A stretch of DNA of 64,000 nucleotides from Sphingomonas sp. UNC305MFCol5.2 (GCF_000712135.1 NZ_JOOE01000002.1:857566-921565); one strand, 5' to 3'; shown: positions 26,990 through 36,585, numbered from the stretch's first letter. Numbers and translations are program-made. The notes: a model not told the origin generated them from the sequence alone.

Positions 26990-28315
26990 ATGCGCACGTT
27001 GTTGCCCTGTCTGCTAGCCCTCGCGCCCGCCGCCGCGCACGCGCAGACGCCGCCTGCCGCCCAGGCCATGGTCGCCGCGCCGGCACCCGCCTTCGAAGCG
27101 CGCGCGAAGGAACTCGCCACCCTGCTCGCGGACACCGCCGGTTATGACGGCTTCTTTTCGCCCAGCTTCAGGACCGCCGTGCCGCGCGAGAGATTCGAGC
27201 CGCTCAGCACCAGCCTGCGCGAGGCCAACGGGCCGATCACCGGCGTGCGCATCACGGCGATGGCCACGCCCTGGACGGGCACGCTCGAGGTCGATTATCG
27301 CGATGCCGTGGCGACGATGACGATGGCGGTCGATGCTGCTGCGCCGCATCAGGTCTCGGGCCTGCGCGTCACCAATGTCAGCGGCCGCGAGAAGAGCATC
27401 GAAGAGGTGGCCGCCGCGCTCCGCGCGCTCCCTGGCGCCACCGGCTTCGCGCTCGCCAGACTGGGCGCCGGCGCCCCCGAGCTGCGCGTCCAGCACCAGG
27501 CCGACCGCCTTTTCGCGATCGGGTCCGCCTTCAAGCTCATCATCCTCGCCGAGTTGGTCCGCGCCACCAATGCCGGCGAGCGCAAATGGGACGACATGGT
27601 CACGCTGGACGGCACCCCGCTCCCCGGCGGTGGCTATATGATGAAGTCCAAGGGCACGCAGGTCTCCTTGCGCGAGCTGGCGACGCAGATGATCTCGATC
27701 AGCGACAACAGCGCGACCGACATCCTGCTCCGCACATTGGGCCGCGAGAAGGTCGAGGCGATGCTCCCGGTGGTCGGCGTCAGCGCCCCCGCGCGCAACC
27801 GCCCCTTCCTCGGCACGCTCGAAGCGTTCAAATTGAAGGGCATCGAGGCGAACAACCTCGCCACGCGCTATCTCGCCGAGAACGAGGCCGGCCGACGCAA
27901 GATGCTCGACGGCGAGATCGCCAACCTGCCGATGATGCTGATCAGGGGGAACCTGTTCCGCGACGGCAAACCGGTGCTGATCGAGCAGCTCGAATGGTTC
28001 CTGTCGCCTTCCGATCTGGTGCGGGTGATGGACTGGCTGCGCCGCAACACCGAAGGCCCGAAGGGCGCCGACGCCCGCGCGGTGCTGTCCAAGAATCCCG
28101 GCATCGCGCCGCCCGCCGCAGGCAAGTGGCAATGGGTCGGCTACAAAGGGGGCTCGGAACCCGGGGTGATGAACATGACGCTGCTGCTCCAGGCGAAGAA
28201 CGGCGATTGGTACGTGCTCACCGGAAGCTGGAACGATCCGGCGCAGGCCGTGGCGGAGGCCCGCTTCATCGGACTGATCGGCCGCGCCGCCGAGCTCGCC
28301 GCCCCGGCGCCGTAG
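26990..28315 (+). CDS. Secreted class A beta-lactamase-like serine hydrolase
   Basis: 441 residues with a signal peptide ending AHAQ and GGGGAG before ATG 26990. Penicillin-recognising fold: Ser179-x-x-Lys182 (GSAFK), SDN beginning at Ser238 (ISISDNSATD) and the KGG triad beginning at Lys386 (GYKGGSEPG). The class A Glu of the omega loop is not obvious. A roughly 120-residue N-terminal domain precedes the hydrolase and resembles a Cpl-7/DUF3887-like region only loosely. Could be a beta-lactamase relative or a peptidoglycan/ester hydrolase. It lies 31 bases after the sigma-linked membrane protein. Confidence 0.85.
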   Translation: MRTLLPCLLALAPAAAHAQTPPAAQAMVAAPAPAFEARAKELATLLADTAGYDGFFSPSFRTAVPRERFEPLSTSLREANGPITGVRITAMATPWTGTLEVDYRDAVATMTMAVDAAAPHQVSGLRVTNVSGREKSIEEVAAALRALPGATGFALARLGAGAPELRVQHQADRLFAIGSAFKLIILAELVRATNAGERKWDDMVTLDGTPLPGGGYMMKSKGTQVSLRELATQMISISDNSATDILLRTLGREKVEAMLPVVGVSAPARNRPFLGTLEAFKLKGIEANNLATRYLAENEAGRRKMLDGEIANLPMMLIRGNLFRDGKPVLIEQLEWFLSPSDLVRVMDWLRRNTEGPKGADARAVLSKNPGIAPPAAGKWQWVGYKGGSEPGVMNMTLLLQAKNGDWYVLTGSWNDPAQAVAEARFIGLIGRAAELAAPAP

Positions 28316-28387
28316 CGGACCGCATTGATCGAAACGCGCACGCGAACCTATGAACGGGCATAATGCCCGAAGGCCTGGGAGAGACGG

Positions 28388-28987
28388 ATGGCGAACGAAT
28401 ACCAGCGCGTCACGAAGATGCGGCCGATACGCACGGCGATCTGGCTCGCTCTGGCGGCCCTCCCGCTTGGCTCCCTTCCGGCGTTCGGCCAGGCGGCGTC
28501 GCCGATTGTCGCCCAGCCGCGCGACGGATCCCATGATTTCGACTGGGAAATCGGAAGCTGGACGACGCAGTTGCGATATCTGCCCGAGCCGCTGACCGGC
28601 TCGAACCGATGGATCGAGTATCGGGGTATTAGCGACGTGCGTGCCCTTCTGGGCGGCCGGGCCAATGTCGTCGAGCTCTCGGTGGAAGGTGCTTCCGGGC
28701 GGATCGAGGGCGTATCGCTCCGGCTCTACAACCCAAAGGCACGCCAGTGGACGCTCAATTTCGCGAGCGTCCGTAATGGTCTTCTCACGCCTCCTGTCAC
28801 CGGGTCCTTCGACGAGAAGGGCAAAGGTACTTTCTACGGCGTGGACACCGTCAACGATCGCATGGTCCTGGTCCGCTTCGTGATCTCGGACGTGACGCCG
28901 AAATCCGCGCGTTTCGAACAGGCGTTTTCGGCCGATGGCGGGGCGAATTGGGAAACCAACTGGATCGCGGTCGACACGAGGCGGTGA
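28388..28987 (+). CDS. Secreted protein, DUF1579-like
   Basis: 199 residues from ATG 28388 (GGGAGAG six bases upstream), with ATG 28418 as an alternative. Signal peptide AIWLALAALPLGSLPAFGQA. The mature domain has DFDWEIGSWTTQLRYL, RIEGVSLRLYNPKARQWTLN and GTFYGVDTVNDRMVLVRF, the pattern of small lipocalin-like DUF1579 proteins. Ligand and role unknown. Confidence 0.78.
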   Translation: MANEYQRVTKMRPIRTAIWLALAALPLGSLPAFGQAASPIVAQPRDGSHDFDWEIGSWTTQLRYLPEPLTGSNRWIEYRGISDVRALLGGRANVVELSVEGASGRIEGVSLRLYNPKARQWTLNFASVRNGLLTPPVTGSFDEKGKGTFYGVDTVNDRMVLVRFVISDVTPKSARFEQAFSADGGANWETNWIAVDTRR

Positions 28988-29003
28988 GCACCAGCCTGCC
29001 GCC

Positions 29004-29258
29004 TCACCCCCGCATCCGCAGCCGGTGATAGGCCGCGCGCGTGGAGATCGCCGCGATCGTCACCAGCACGCCGATCCCGAGCACGCCCACGCCCAGCCAG
29101 AGCGGCAGCGCCTCCATGCCCTTGCGATGAAGCAGCACGAGCAGCGCCCCAGCCAGCGACACGCCGATGCCCGTGCGGCGCAGCCTCAGCGCCACGCCGC
29201 GCAACTCGCGGTGATAGGCCGCGCGCTGGACCGGGTCCTTCAAATCAGGCGGCGCCAC
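29004..29258 (-). CDS. Small membrane protein translated from inside the acetyltransferase gene end
   Basis: 84 residues from GTG 29258, which has GAGGAA four bases upstream inside the preceding gene and overlaps its stop by 14 bases. Two hydrophobic segments (IGVSLAGALLVLL, LPLWLGVGVLGIGVLVTIAAIS) separated by a short basic loop. Function unknown. The longer ATG frame to 29384 lies wholly inside the acetyltransferase gene. Confidence 0.7.
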   Translation of the reverse strand: MAPPDLKDPVQRAAYHRELRGVALRLRRTGIGVSLAGALLVLLHRKGMEALPLWLGVGVLGIGVLVTIAAISTRAAYHRLRMRG

Positions 29259-29778
29259 GCCATTCCTCGCGCAGCAACCCGTAGAGCGCAGTGTCGCGCA
29301 CGCCGATATGCGTCTCCCATTCGGCGCGTAATATGCCCTCGAGCCTGAAGCCCAGCCGTTCGAGCAGCCCCCGCGACGCCGCATTCTCCGGATCGGTATC
29401 GGCGAACACGCGCCTTTGTCCTTCGGCGAAGATCTGGTCGATCACCCGGCCGACCGCCTCGGCGGCGATCCCGGTGCCCCAATGTGCGCGCAGCAGCATG
29501 TAGCCGATCTCGCTGACATTGCCTTGCCGCTTCTCGCCCGCCGCCACGAAGCCGATCGCGGTGTCGTCGCTCTTCAGCGTGATCGCCCAGCACCGCCACT
29601 CCGGCACTTCCCGCGCCAGTTGCTCGCGGGTCTGCTCGATCGTGTCGTGCGGACCGCTCGACCACCAGTGCATCAATACATGGTCGGCATAAGCCGGGTG
29701 CAGCGCCTCGGCATCGCCCACCGTACGCGGCCGCAACCGCAGGCGCGCAGTCTCCAGCACTGCGGTGTCGCGCGGCAT
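29245..29778 (-). CDS. GNAT family N-acetyltransferase (RimJ/RimL type)
   Basis: 177 residues. ETARLRLRPRTVGDAEAL at the start and GYMLLRAHWGTGIAAEAVGR (acetyl-CoA loop), then DPENAASRGLLERLGFRLEG are typical of RimJ/RimL-like ribosomal-protein or small-molecule acetyltransferases. Start ATG 29778 overlaps the LysR gene stop (ATGA), so expression is coupled to the regulator. Confidence 0.9.
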   Translation of the reverse strand: MPRDTAVLETARLRLRPRTVGDAEALHPAYADHVLMHWWSSGPHDTIEQTREQLAREVPEWRCWAITLKSDDTAIGFVAAGEKRQGNVSEIGYMLLRAHWGTGIAAEAVGRVIDQIFAEGQRRVFADTDPENAASRGLLERLGFRLEGILRAEWETHIGVRDTALYGLLREEWRGAA

Positions 29779-30569
29779 CACACCGCCAACGCGTCGACCA
29801 GCGCCTTCACCTTCTTCTGCCGCCATTGCGGCAGCGGCGCGACCAGCCAGTATCCGAGCCGCGAAGATTTGGGCTCGCCCAGCGCGACCACGCGCCCCGC
29901 CGCCAGATCGGCACGGGCGATCAGTTCGGGCACCGTCGCGCGCCCCAGCCCCTCGGCCGCGGCGTCGAGCGCAAGCCCGGCATCGGCCACGCGCACCAGC
30001 GATCCGGCATCCTCGGCCAGGCATCCTGCCCAGGCGATCGGCGTGTCCACGCCTCCGCCCGGACGCTCGACGGTGATCATGCCGTCGCTTTCCAACGCCT
30101 CGCCCTCATGCTCGCCGGGGCCCTCGCCCCATCGGATCGCGAGATCGAGATTGGCTTCGGTGAAGTCGATCGACTCGTCGGCGGGCACCAGCATGAAGCG
30201 CAATTCACTGTCGGCCCGGGCGATCTCGGCCAGCTTGGGCATCAGCCATTTGGCGGTCAGGTCGCGCGGCGCAGCGATGGTCAGCGACTTGGACGATTGT
30301 CCCGCCTGCATCGCACGCACCGATTCCTCGAACTGGAGGAATCCCGCGCGCAAGGCGACGAGCCCCGCCTCGGCCTCGGGCGTCAGCTCCAACCCCTTGG
30401 TTGTGCGGCGGAACAGGACCACGCCAAGCGTATCCTCCAGCGCACGGATCTGCTGGCCGACAGCGGCCGGCGTCACCGCCAGCTCGTCCGCGGCACGCGT
30501 GAACGACAGATGCCGCGCCGCGGCGTCGAGCACGCGCAGACCGTTCAGGGGGAGGTGGGTCCGCTTCAT
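29778..30569 (-). CDS. LysR family transcriptional regulator (GcvA-like)
   Basis: 263 residues, slightly shorter than the usual 300. N-terminal winged helix-turn-helix LNGLRVLDAAARHLSFTRAA ... VTPAAVGQQIRALEDTLGV, then an inducer-binding domain (RFMLVPADESIDFTEANLDLAIRWGEGP). The ADELAVTPAAVGQQIRALE and DLAIRWG motifs are those of the GcvA/AmpR-type branch. Target genes unknown; it is coupled to the acetyltransferase downstream. Confidence 0.9.
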   Translation of the reverse strand: MKRTHLPLNGLRVLDAAARHLSFTRAADELAVTPAAVGQQIRALEDTLGVVLFRRTTKGLELTPEAEAGLVALRAGFLQFEESVRAMQAGQSSKSLTIAAPRDLTAKWLMPKLAEIARADSELRFMLVPADESIDFTEANLDLAIRWGEGPGEHEGEALESDGMITVERPGGGVDTPIAWAGCLAEDAGSLVRVADAGLALDAAAEGLGRATVPELIARADLAAGRVVALGEPKSSRLGYWLVAPLPQWRQKKVKALVDALAV

Positions 30570-30589
30570 TTCCCCGACGCCTTACCCCA

Positions 30590-30660
30590 CCGTTCGTTTC
30601 GAGCGAAGTCGAGAAACGGTTGCTGCAGACAGGCTTCTCGACTGCGCTCGAAGCGAACGG
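30590..30660. repeat. Family B intergenic inverted repeat (copy 4)
   Basis: Left arm CCGTTCGTTTCGAGCGAAGT..GAGAAAC, right arm GGCTTCTCGACTGCGCTCGA..GCGAACGG, with a few mismatches. Located between the LysR start and the 3' end of apaG, nine bases before the apaG stop. Confidence 0.88.
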
Positions 30661-30669
30661 ACCATTGGC

Positions 30670-31068
30670 TCACCCCGTCACCGCCGGTGCCATCAGCGCG
30701 AATTTCGGGATTGCCACGTCGAACGCCGCGCCGTCCTCGCCGATCATGTGATAGCTGCCCTGCATGTGCCCGGTCGGAGTAGAGAGCGGGCAGCCCGAGA
30801 CATAGTCGAAACTCGCGCCTGGCTCGATCATCGGCTGCTCGCCGACCACGCCTTCGCCTTCCACCGAATGGTGCGCGCCGCGGCCGTCGGTGATCACCCA
30901 ATGGCGCGTGAGCAATTGCACCGTGAACGGCCCCGTGTTTTCGATGCGGATATGATAAGCCCAGAACCAGCGGCCACGTTGCGGCTCGGACTGTTCGGGC
31001 AAATAGGAAACCGAGACGCGCACGACGATGCCGCGAGTCTCGGCCTCGTCGGTGAACAGCGCCTTCAT
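30670..31068 (-). CDS. apaG: ApaG family protein
   Basis: 132 residues, Co2+/Mg2+ efflux-associated ApaG with an immunoglobulin-like fold. Motifs: VRVSVSYLPEQSEP, FWAYHIRIENTG, LLTRHWVITDG and GVVGEQPMIEPGASFDYVSG. ATG 31068 lies 11 bases after the metZ stop, so the two are likely co-transcribed. Exact role of ApaG is not established. Confidence 0.93.
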   Translation of the reverse strand: MKALFTDEAETRGIVVRVSVSYLPEQSEPQRGRWFWAYHIRIENTGPFTVQLLTRHWVITDGRGAHHSVEGEGVVGEQPMIEPGASFDYVSGCPLSTPTGHMQGSYHMIGEDGAAFDVAIPKFALMAPAVTG

Positions 31069-31079
31069 CACCGCGTCGC

Positions 31080-32285
31080 TCACAGCCCGACGCGTCCGAG
31101 GGCCTGATCGAGATCGGCGATCAGATCCTCGGGGTCTTCGAGCCCGACATTCAGCCGCAGCATGCCTTCGGTCACGCCCATCTCGATCCTCTTCTCCTCG
31201 GTGACTCCGGCATGGGTAGTCGACGAAGGATGCGTCATCAGCGAGCGTGAGTCGCCGATATTGTTCGAGATGTCGATCAGTTCGAGCGCGTCGAGCAGCC
31301 CATGCGCCTGCGTACGGCCCTCCACTTCCAGCGAGAAGATCGGCCCGGCGGCTTCCATCTGGCGCATGAAGAGATTGTGCTGCGGATGGCTGGGCAGCGC
31401 CGGGAAGTTGATCCTCGGCACGCGCCCTTCGAGGAAGCGCCCGACCTGGAGCGCATTCTCGCTCTGTCGGCGGATGCGCAGGTCGAGCGTCTCCAGCCCC
31501 TTCAGTACCACCCAGGCATTGAACGGACTGAGCGTCGGCCCGGTGTTGCGCGTGAAGGCGAGCAAGGTCTCGTTGATGAATTTCTCGCTGCCGGTCACTG
31601 CGCCCGCGAGCACGCGCCCCTGCCCGTCCATCATCTTGGTCGCCGAATAGGCCACCACGTCCGCCCCGAAATCGATCGGCCGCTGGAGCGCGGGCGTCGC
31701 GAAGGCATTGTCGACCACCGTGGCGATTCCGCGCGCCTTCGCGATCCCGCACACCGCTTCCAGATCGACCACGTCCATCGTCGGATTGGCAGGAGTCTCG
31801 AAGAAGAACACTTTGGTGTTCGGGCGGATCGCGTCCTGAAACTGCTGCGGATCGCGCGCATCGACGATCGTCGTCTCGATGCCGAATTTGGGCAGCAAGG
31901 TGTCGGTCAGCCAGCGGCACGATCCGAACGCCGCGCGCCCGCCGACCAGATGGTCGCCCTGCTCGAGCTGGCAGAGCAGGGCTGCGGTCATCGCTGCCAT
32001 GCCGCTCGCCATCGTCCGGCACGCCTCGGCGCCTTCGAGCAATGCGATCCGCTCCTCAAGCATCTGCACCGTCGGGTTCTGCAGGCGCGAATAGGTCATG
32101 CCCTCCTGCTCGCCCGCGAACCGCGCCGCGGCGTCGCCCGCGCAGTCATAGGCATAGCCCGAAGTGAGGAAGAGCGCCTCGCTGGTCTCGCCGAACTCCG
32201 ATCGCATCGTCCCACCGCGGATCGCCTGCGTTGCGGGCTTCCAGTTGCGCGTGACGCTACGGTCCTGTCCAGTACGACGTTTCAT
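31080..32285 (-). CDS. metZ: O-succinylhomoserine sulfhydrylase
   Basis: 401 residues from ATG 32285. PLP enzyme of the Cys/Met gamma-family, forming homocysteine directly from O-succinylhomoserine and sulfide. The PLP lysine is in YSATKMMDGQGRV; other motifs are EGAEACRTMASGMAAM, FFFETPANPT and HPSSTTHAGVTEEKR. The ATG at 32321 is further upstream with no better signal. I looked for a SAM-II riboswitch in the leader, common before this gene in alphaproteobacteria, and did not find its core. Confidence 0.92.
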   Translation of the reverse strand: MKRRTGQDRSVTRNWKPATQAIRGGTMRSEFGETSEALFLTSGYAYDCAGDAAARFAGEQEGMTYSRLQNPTVQMLEERIALLEGAEACRTMASGMAAMTAALLCQLEQGDHLVGGRAAFGSCRWLTDTLLPKFGIETTIVDARDPQQFQDAIRPNTKVFFFETPANPTMDVVDLEAVCGIAKARGIATVVDNAFATPALQRPIDFGADVVAYSATKMMDGQGRVLAGAVTGSEKFINETLLAFTRNTGPTLSPFNAWVVLKGLETLDLRIRRQSENALQVGRFLEGRVPRINFPALPSHPQHNLFMRQMEAAGPIFSLEVEGRTQAHGLLDALELIDISNNIGDSRSLMTHPSSTTHAGVTEEKRIEMGVTEGMLRLNVGLEDPEDLIADLDQALGRVGL

Positions 32286-32331
32286 GGATTTGCTTTGCAG
32301 GTGGCGAAGGGCTCGCGTCAACCATCGAAGG

Positions 32332-32343
32332 CCCTCGCGAGGG
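32332..32343. promoter_or_regulatory. 12-bp palindrome in the metZ/glycosyltransferase divergent region
   Basis: CCCTCGCGAGGG, symmetric on both strands, in the roughly 100-base gap between two divergent genes. A possible operator, but GC-rich palindromes of this size arise easily here. Confidence 0.25.
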
Positions 32344-32389
32344 AGGATTTGGGTTCGTCTCGCTTCAACCTTCGGCTATCCACCGCGTC

Positions 32390-33655
32390 ATGCGCGATCG
32401 CCTCAAGGCTCTCCAGACCCGTCCGTTCCTCGTCGCACTGCTGCTGGGGCTCGCTGCCCAGTTGCTGTTCACGGTGCATCTCGACCGGCCGAGCCGGATC
32501 ATGTTCGACGAAGTCCATTACGTTCCCGCCGCGAAGGCACTGCTGGGCCTCGAAGGTCCGCGCAATATCGAGCACCCCCTTGTCGGAAAGGAGCTGATCG
32601 GCGCGGGGATCGTGCTGTTCGGCGACAATCCGGTCGGCTGGCGTGCTTTCACGACGCTGGCAGGCACTGCGACGGTGCTTGGCGCCTTCGCGTTCGTGTG
32701 GCTGCTCCTCGGCTCGATGCGCGCCGCTTTGGTCGGCGCGGTTCTCACCGCGCTCAACCAGAGCGTGTACGTCCAGGCCCGCACCGCGATGCTCGACATC
32801 TTCCTGGGCGCCTTCCTGCTCTGGGCGATGGTGCTGATGCTTTGGGCGATGAAGGGCAGTCCGGGCCAGGTCCGCCGCCGCTGGATCGGCGCCGCGGTGC
32901 TGTTCGGCCTCGCCGTCGGCACCAAATGGGCCGCGATCCCCTATGTCGCGCTCGCCGGCCTCGCCTTCCTCGTCATCCGCCTCAGCGACGCCCGCGCCAA
33001 AAGGCCGCCCCACTGGCCCGGTCTCGGCACGATCACCGGCCTGCTGATCCTCGGCGCGGTGAGCATCGTCACCTATTTCGCGACCTTCTTCCCCGCCTTC
33101 TTCTATGCGCGCGATCCGCTTACCCTCGCCGGGCTGATCCCGCTCCAGCGCGACATGTACGCGCTTCAGACGCAGGTGCTGGCGAAGCACACCTATCAGT
33201 CCGACTGGTGGAGCTGGCCGCTGATGATCCGGCCGATCTGGTATTTCTACGAATGGGATCAGGGCGCCCAGCGCGGCGTGCTGCTGATCGGCAATCCGGT
33301 GATCATGTGGGGCGGACTGCTCGCGGTGCTGGCCTGCTTATGGGCGGGGTTTCGCGAGAAGGCAGTGCGCCCGCTGGCGGTGGCTTTGCTGTGGATCGCC
33401 AGCCTCGCAATCTATGTCGTGATCCCGAAATCGATCGGTTTCTATTATTATTACCACCTCTCGGGCATCTTCCTGTGCCTCGCGCTGGCAGTGGCGTTCC
33501 ACCATTTCGACCGCGGTCGGGGCAAGGGCCGCGAGGAATGGTTTCTCTTCGCGGCTCTGGTCGCGTTCGTCTACTTCTACCCGATCCTCGCCGCCTCGCC
33601 GCTGAAGAACGATCAGGGCTTCACCTACTGGATGTGGTTCAACAGCTGGCGCTAG
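32390..33655 (+). CDS. Lipid-linked glycosyltransferase, protein mannosyltransferase family (GT39-like)
   Basis: 421 residues, about ten hydrophobic helices. Uses polyprenyl-phosphate sugar as donor on the periplasmic side. The catalytic acidic motif MFDEVHYVPAAK lies at about residues 38-49, followed by the EHPLVGKELIG motif typical of phospholipid-carrier-dependent transferases, and FYYYYHLSG near the C-terminal helices. Its stop TAG shares the CTAG with the convergent next gene. Whether the acceptor is protein or a glycan is unknown. Confidence 0.88.
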   Translation: MRDRLKALQTRPFLVALLLGLAAQLLFTVHLDRPSRIMFDEVHYVPAAKALLGLEGPRNIEHPLVGKELIGAGIVLFGDNPVGWRAFTTLAGTATVLGAFAFVWLLLGSMRAALVGAVLTALNQSVYVQARTAMLDIFLGAFLLWAMVLMLWAMKGSPGQVRRRWIGAAVLFGLAVGTKWAAIPYVALAGLAFLVIRLSDARAKRPPHWPGLGTITGLLILGAVSIVTYFATFFPAFFYARDPLTLAGLIPLQRDMYALQTQVLAKHTYQSDWWSWPLMIRPIWYFYEWDQGAQRGVLLIGNPVIMWGGLLAVLACLWAGFREKAVRPLAVALLWIASLAIYVVIPKSIGFYYYYHLSGIFLCLALAVAFHHFDRGRGKGREEWFLFAALVAFVYFYPILAASPLKNDQGFTYWMWFNSWR

Positions 33656-34755
33656 TAGCGTCCCCACGTAAACCGCGACGACAGCGCGAAATTCCACACC
33701 GCCGCCACGGCGATTCCCGCCAGCGCCGACATGCGCCAGTCGCCGTGCTGGACATTGTGGAGGAACGCCGAGACGCCGACATTCGCCGCCGCGCCCACCG
33801 CACAGACGAGGCAGAAGCTCACCCAGCCGCCGATCAACTCCCTGGCGCCCTTGAGCCTCTGCTCGCGATAAGTGAGCGTGTTGTTGAGGAAGAAGTTGAA
33901 GGTCATCGCGACGATCGTGGCGATGATCGTCCCGGTGACGAACGGCCAGTCGAGCCCGCGGAACAGCACCCCCAGCACGACGAAATGCACCGCCGCTCCG
34001 AGTGCCCCGATCGCCGAGAACATCGCGAACCGCACCGGCACGACCTTGCCGAACATCCGGTCATAGAGCGCGATCAGATATTCCATCGCCACGACATGAT
34101 CGAGCTTGCTCTCGCCCTCGGTCCGGATGCGGAACGTGTAGGGCAGCTCGCGGAACTTGAGCGGGTGCGGCGCCGCGGTCATGATGTCGAGCAGGATCTT
34201 GAAGCCGATCCCCGACAAAGTCGGGACGAGATCGCGGACGATTTGCGTCCGGATCATGAAGAAGCCGCTCATCGGATCGCTCAGATCGGCCTTGAGTACC
34301 TGCCGCGACAATTTGGTCGCGAACGCCGACTTGGCGACGCGATCGCGGTCCCATTCCCCAGTCCCGCCGCCCGCGACGAAGCGCGATCCGACCACCACTT
34401 CCAGGCTGTCGTCCCCCTCCAGCGCATCGAGCATCGCCGGCAGGATCGTCTCGTCATGCTGGAGATCGCCATCGATCACCGCGACGAACGGCGCGGCGGT
34501 CGCGCACATCCCCTCGATGCACGCCGAGGATAGCCCGCGCCGACCGATTCGCTGGATCACCCGCACGCGCTTGTCGAGCCGCGCCAGCTCGCGCGCCGCC
34601 TGCGCGGTGCCGTCGGGGCTGTCGTCATCGACGAAGATTGCCTCCCAGTTGCGGCCTGCGAGGGCCTGATCGAGCTTGGCGATCAAAACGGGCACGTTTG
34701 CCCGCTCGTTGAACGTCGGAATGACGACCGCAAGCTCGAGCAGGTCGGGGGTCAC
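33652..34755 (-). CDS. Dolichyl/polyprenyl-phosphate mannose synthase-like GT2 fused to a GtrA membrane domain
   Basis: 367 residues. GTG 34755 overlaps the leuB stop (GTGA). N-terminal GT2 domain: [23 protein letters not shown] and [10 protein letters not shown] with the DGDLQH metal site, [12 protein letters not shown]-terminal about 130 residues form a four-helix GtrA-type module ([27 protein letters not shown]). Such proteins make polyprenyl-phosphate mannose, the donor for the convergent mannosyltransferase next door. Product sugar is an inference. Confidence 0.9.
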   Translation of the reverse strand: MTPDLLELAVVIPTFNERANVPVLIAKLDQALAGRNWEAIFVDDDSPDGTAQAARELARLDKRVRVIQRIGRRGLSSACIEGMCATAAPFVAVIDGDLQHDETILPAMLDALEGDDSLEVVVGSRFVAGGGTGEWDRDRVAKSAFATKLSRQVLKADLSDPMSGFFMIRTQIVRDLVPTLSGIGFKILLDIMTAAPHPLKFRELPYTFRIRTEGESKLDHVVAMEYLIALYDRMFGKVVPVRFAMFSAIGALGAAVHFVVLGVLFRGLDWPFVTGTIIATIVAMTFNFFLNNTLTYREQRLKGARELIGGWVSFCLVCAVGAAANVGVSAFLHNVQHGDWRMSALAGIAVAAVWNFALSSRFTWGRY

Positions 34756-35804
34756 ACCAGCTCCCGCAGCACCGCGTCGCCCATCTCGGTGGTGGTCAGG
34801 CTGCCGCCCAGATCCGCGGTCCGCGCGCCCTTGGCCAGCGCCGCGCCCACTGCCTTCTCGACGCGCTGCGCCGATGCCTCGTCGGTCAGGCTGTGCCGCA
34901 GCAGCATCGCCGCCGACAGGATCGCCGCACAGGGATTGGCCTTGCCCTGCCCGGCGATGTCGGGTGCGCTGCCGTGGATCGGCTCGTACATGCCGTTGTC
35001 GCCGCTCCATGCGCGCAGCGAGGCCGAAGGCAGCATCCCGATCGAGCCCGCGCACATGCTCGCCTGATCGGAGAGAATGTCGCCGAACAGATTGCCGGTG
35101 ACGATCACGTCGAAATCGGTGGGCCGCCGGACGAGCTGCATCGCGGCATTATCGACATACATGTGGGTCAATTCGATTTCGGGATAATCGGTGCTCATCT
35201 CGTTGACCACGTCGCGCCACAGCTGCGAGGTCTCGAGCACGTTCGCCTTGTCGACCGAGCAGAGCTTCTTCTTGCGCCGCTTCGCCATCTCGAACCCGAC
35301 CCGGGCGATGCGCTCCACTTCGGCCTCGTTGTAGCTCATCACGTCATAGCCCTGGCGCAGGCCCTCGACATTGGTCCGCCGGCCCTTCTCGCCGAAATAG
35401 ACGTCGCCGACGAGCTCGCGGACGATGACGATATCGAGATCGGCGACCACTTCGGGCTTGAGCGGTGAGGCGTCCTCCAGGCCGGGGAACAGCGTGGCCG
35501 GGCGCAGATTTGCGAACAGCCCCAGCTCGCGCCGGATGCCAAGCAACGCGGCTTCCGGACGCAATTGCCGTTCGAGCGCCTCGAACCGCGGATCGCCGAT
35601 CGCCCCGAACAACACCGCATTGGCGCGCTTGGCGAGCGCCAGCGTGTCGGGCGGAAGCGGCCGCCCCGCGACGAGATAGGCCGCGCCGCCGACCGGGGCC
35701 TCCTCGAACTGCAGCCCGAGATCGAGCGCTTCGAGCACGCGGCGCGCCTGGGTGGTGACTTCGGGCCCGATCCCGTCGCCGGGCAGAACAGCAATCAGCG
35801 GCAT
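34752..35804 (-). CDS. leuB: 3-isopropylmalate dehydrogenase
   Basis: 350 residues from ATG 35804 (GAGGGA upstream). NAD-dependent oxidative decarboxylation of 3-isopropylmalate in leucine synthesis. Motifs: [55 protein letters not shown] and [11 protein letters not shown]. leuCD are not in the window. The gene downstream is translationally coupled to it. Confidence 0.96.
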   Translation of the reverse strand: MPLIAVLPGDGIGPEVTTQARRVLEALDLGLQFEEAPVGGAAYLVAGRPLPPDTLALAKRANAVLFGAIGDPRFEALERQLRPEAALLGIRRELGLFANLRPATLFPGLEDASPLKPEVVADLDIVIVRELVGDVYFGEKGRRTNVEGLRQGYDVMSYNEAEVERIARVGFEMAKRRKKKLCSVDKANVLETSQLWRDVVNEMSTDYPEIELTHMYVDNAAMQLVRRPTDFDVIVTGNLFGDILSDQASMCAGSIGMLPSASLRAWSGDNGMYEPIHGSAPDIAGQGKANPCAAILSAAMLLRHSLTDEASAQRVEKAVGAALAKGARTADLGGSLTTTEMGDAVLRELV

Positions 35805-35853
35805 TCTCGCTCCCTCAAGAAAAAGCCCGGCCGCTTTGCCCACACCCACCCCG

Positions 35854-36585
35854 TTACGCAACCGCCCGCATCAACCGGTCGACCAATCGCGATCGCGCCG
35901 CGACGATTTCGGCGCCCTTGCCGATCAGCAGGTCGCGCAGGAGGAAATGGCCGGTGAGCCGCAGCCCGTCGACGATGTCGTCCCATTCCGCCGCGCCGCC
36001 GGCGGTCAGGAACGGGGGCAATCGCAACAGCTGACGCTCATAGCCCTCCGCCCCGACGCGGCTCACCGCCACGCCGCTTTTCGGGCTCACGAAGACCAGA
36101 TCGTCATTCCGTCCGGTCGCCGCGCAGCGCTCCAGATCGAGCCCGAAGCCGAGCTCGGCGAGCAGCAGCAATTCATAGCGCACCAACGCCACTGCCCAAC
36201 CCCGCGCCGCGGGCGCCGCCTCGATCGCCGCGAGTACGCCGTCGAGCGCCGAATAGAGCCGCGGATAAGGTTGCGCATCCGGAAGCACGGCGGCGGTAAG
36301 CGCCGTCGCCCATTGCAGCGCTGCGGCAGGCAGCGGCTCGCCGAACAAGGGGGCGCGGCTGTGGATCAATTCGACGGTGAGTCCCGCCAGTTGCTCCTCG
36401 GTCCGCGACCGCCATTCGCCGAGCACGAGATTAGACGGCTGCAGCACCGGCCGCAGCGCCCGCGAACGCCCGCCCCGGACATAGCCCGCCTGCAGCCCGT
36501 CGCTTTCGGTGAGCGCGCGCACGATCGCCCCATGCTCGCCATGCGCGCGGACGCTGAGGAGAATGGCTTCGGCGCGCAAATGCAT
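35854..36585 (-). CDS. recO: DNA repair protein RecO
   Basis: 243 residues. RecF-pathway mediator: N-terminal OB-fold ([18 protein letters not shown]), [22 protein letters not shown], and a helical C-terminus with [19 protein letters not shown] and [20 protein letters not shown]. Only one of the usual zinc cysteines is seen, as in most alphaproteobacterial RecO. Confidence 0.94.
   Translation of the reverse strand: MHLRAEAILLSVRAHGEHGAIVRALTESDGLQAGYVRGGRSRALRPVLQPSNLVLGEWRSRTEEQLAGLTVELIHSRAPLFGEPLPAAALQWATALTAAVLPDAQPYPRLYSALDGVLAAIEAAPAARGWAVALVRYELLLLAELGFGLDLERCAATGRNDDLVFVSPKSGVAVSRVGAEGYERQLLRLPPFLTAGGAAEWDDIVDGLRLTGHFLLRDLLIGKGAEIVAARSRLVDRLMRAVA

Noticed and set aside
32286..32389. 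SAM-II riboswitch in front of metZ
   Set aside because: The conserved core expected for SAM-II is absent; only a CCCTCGCGAGGG palindrome is visible.
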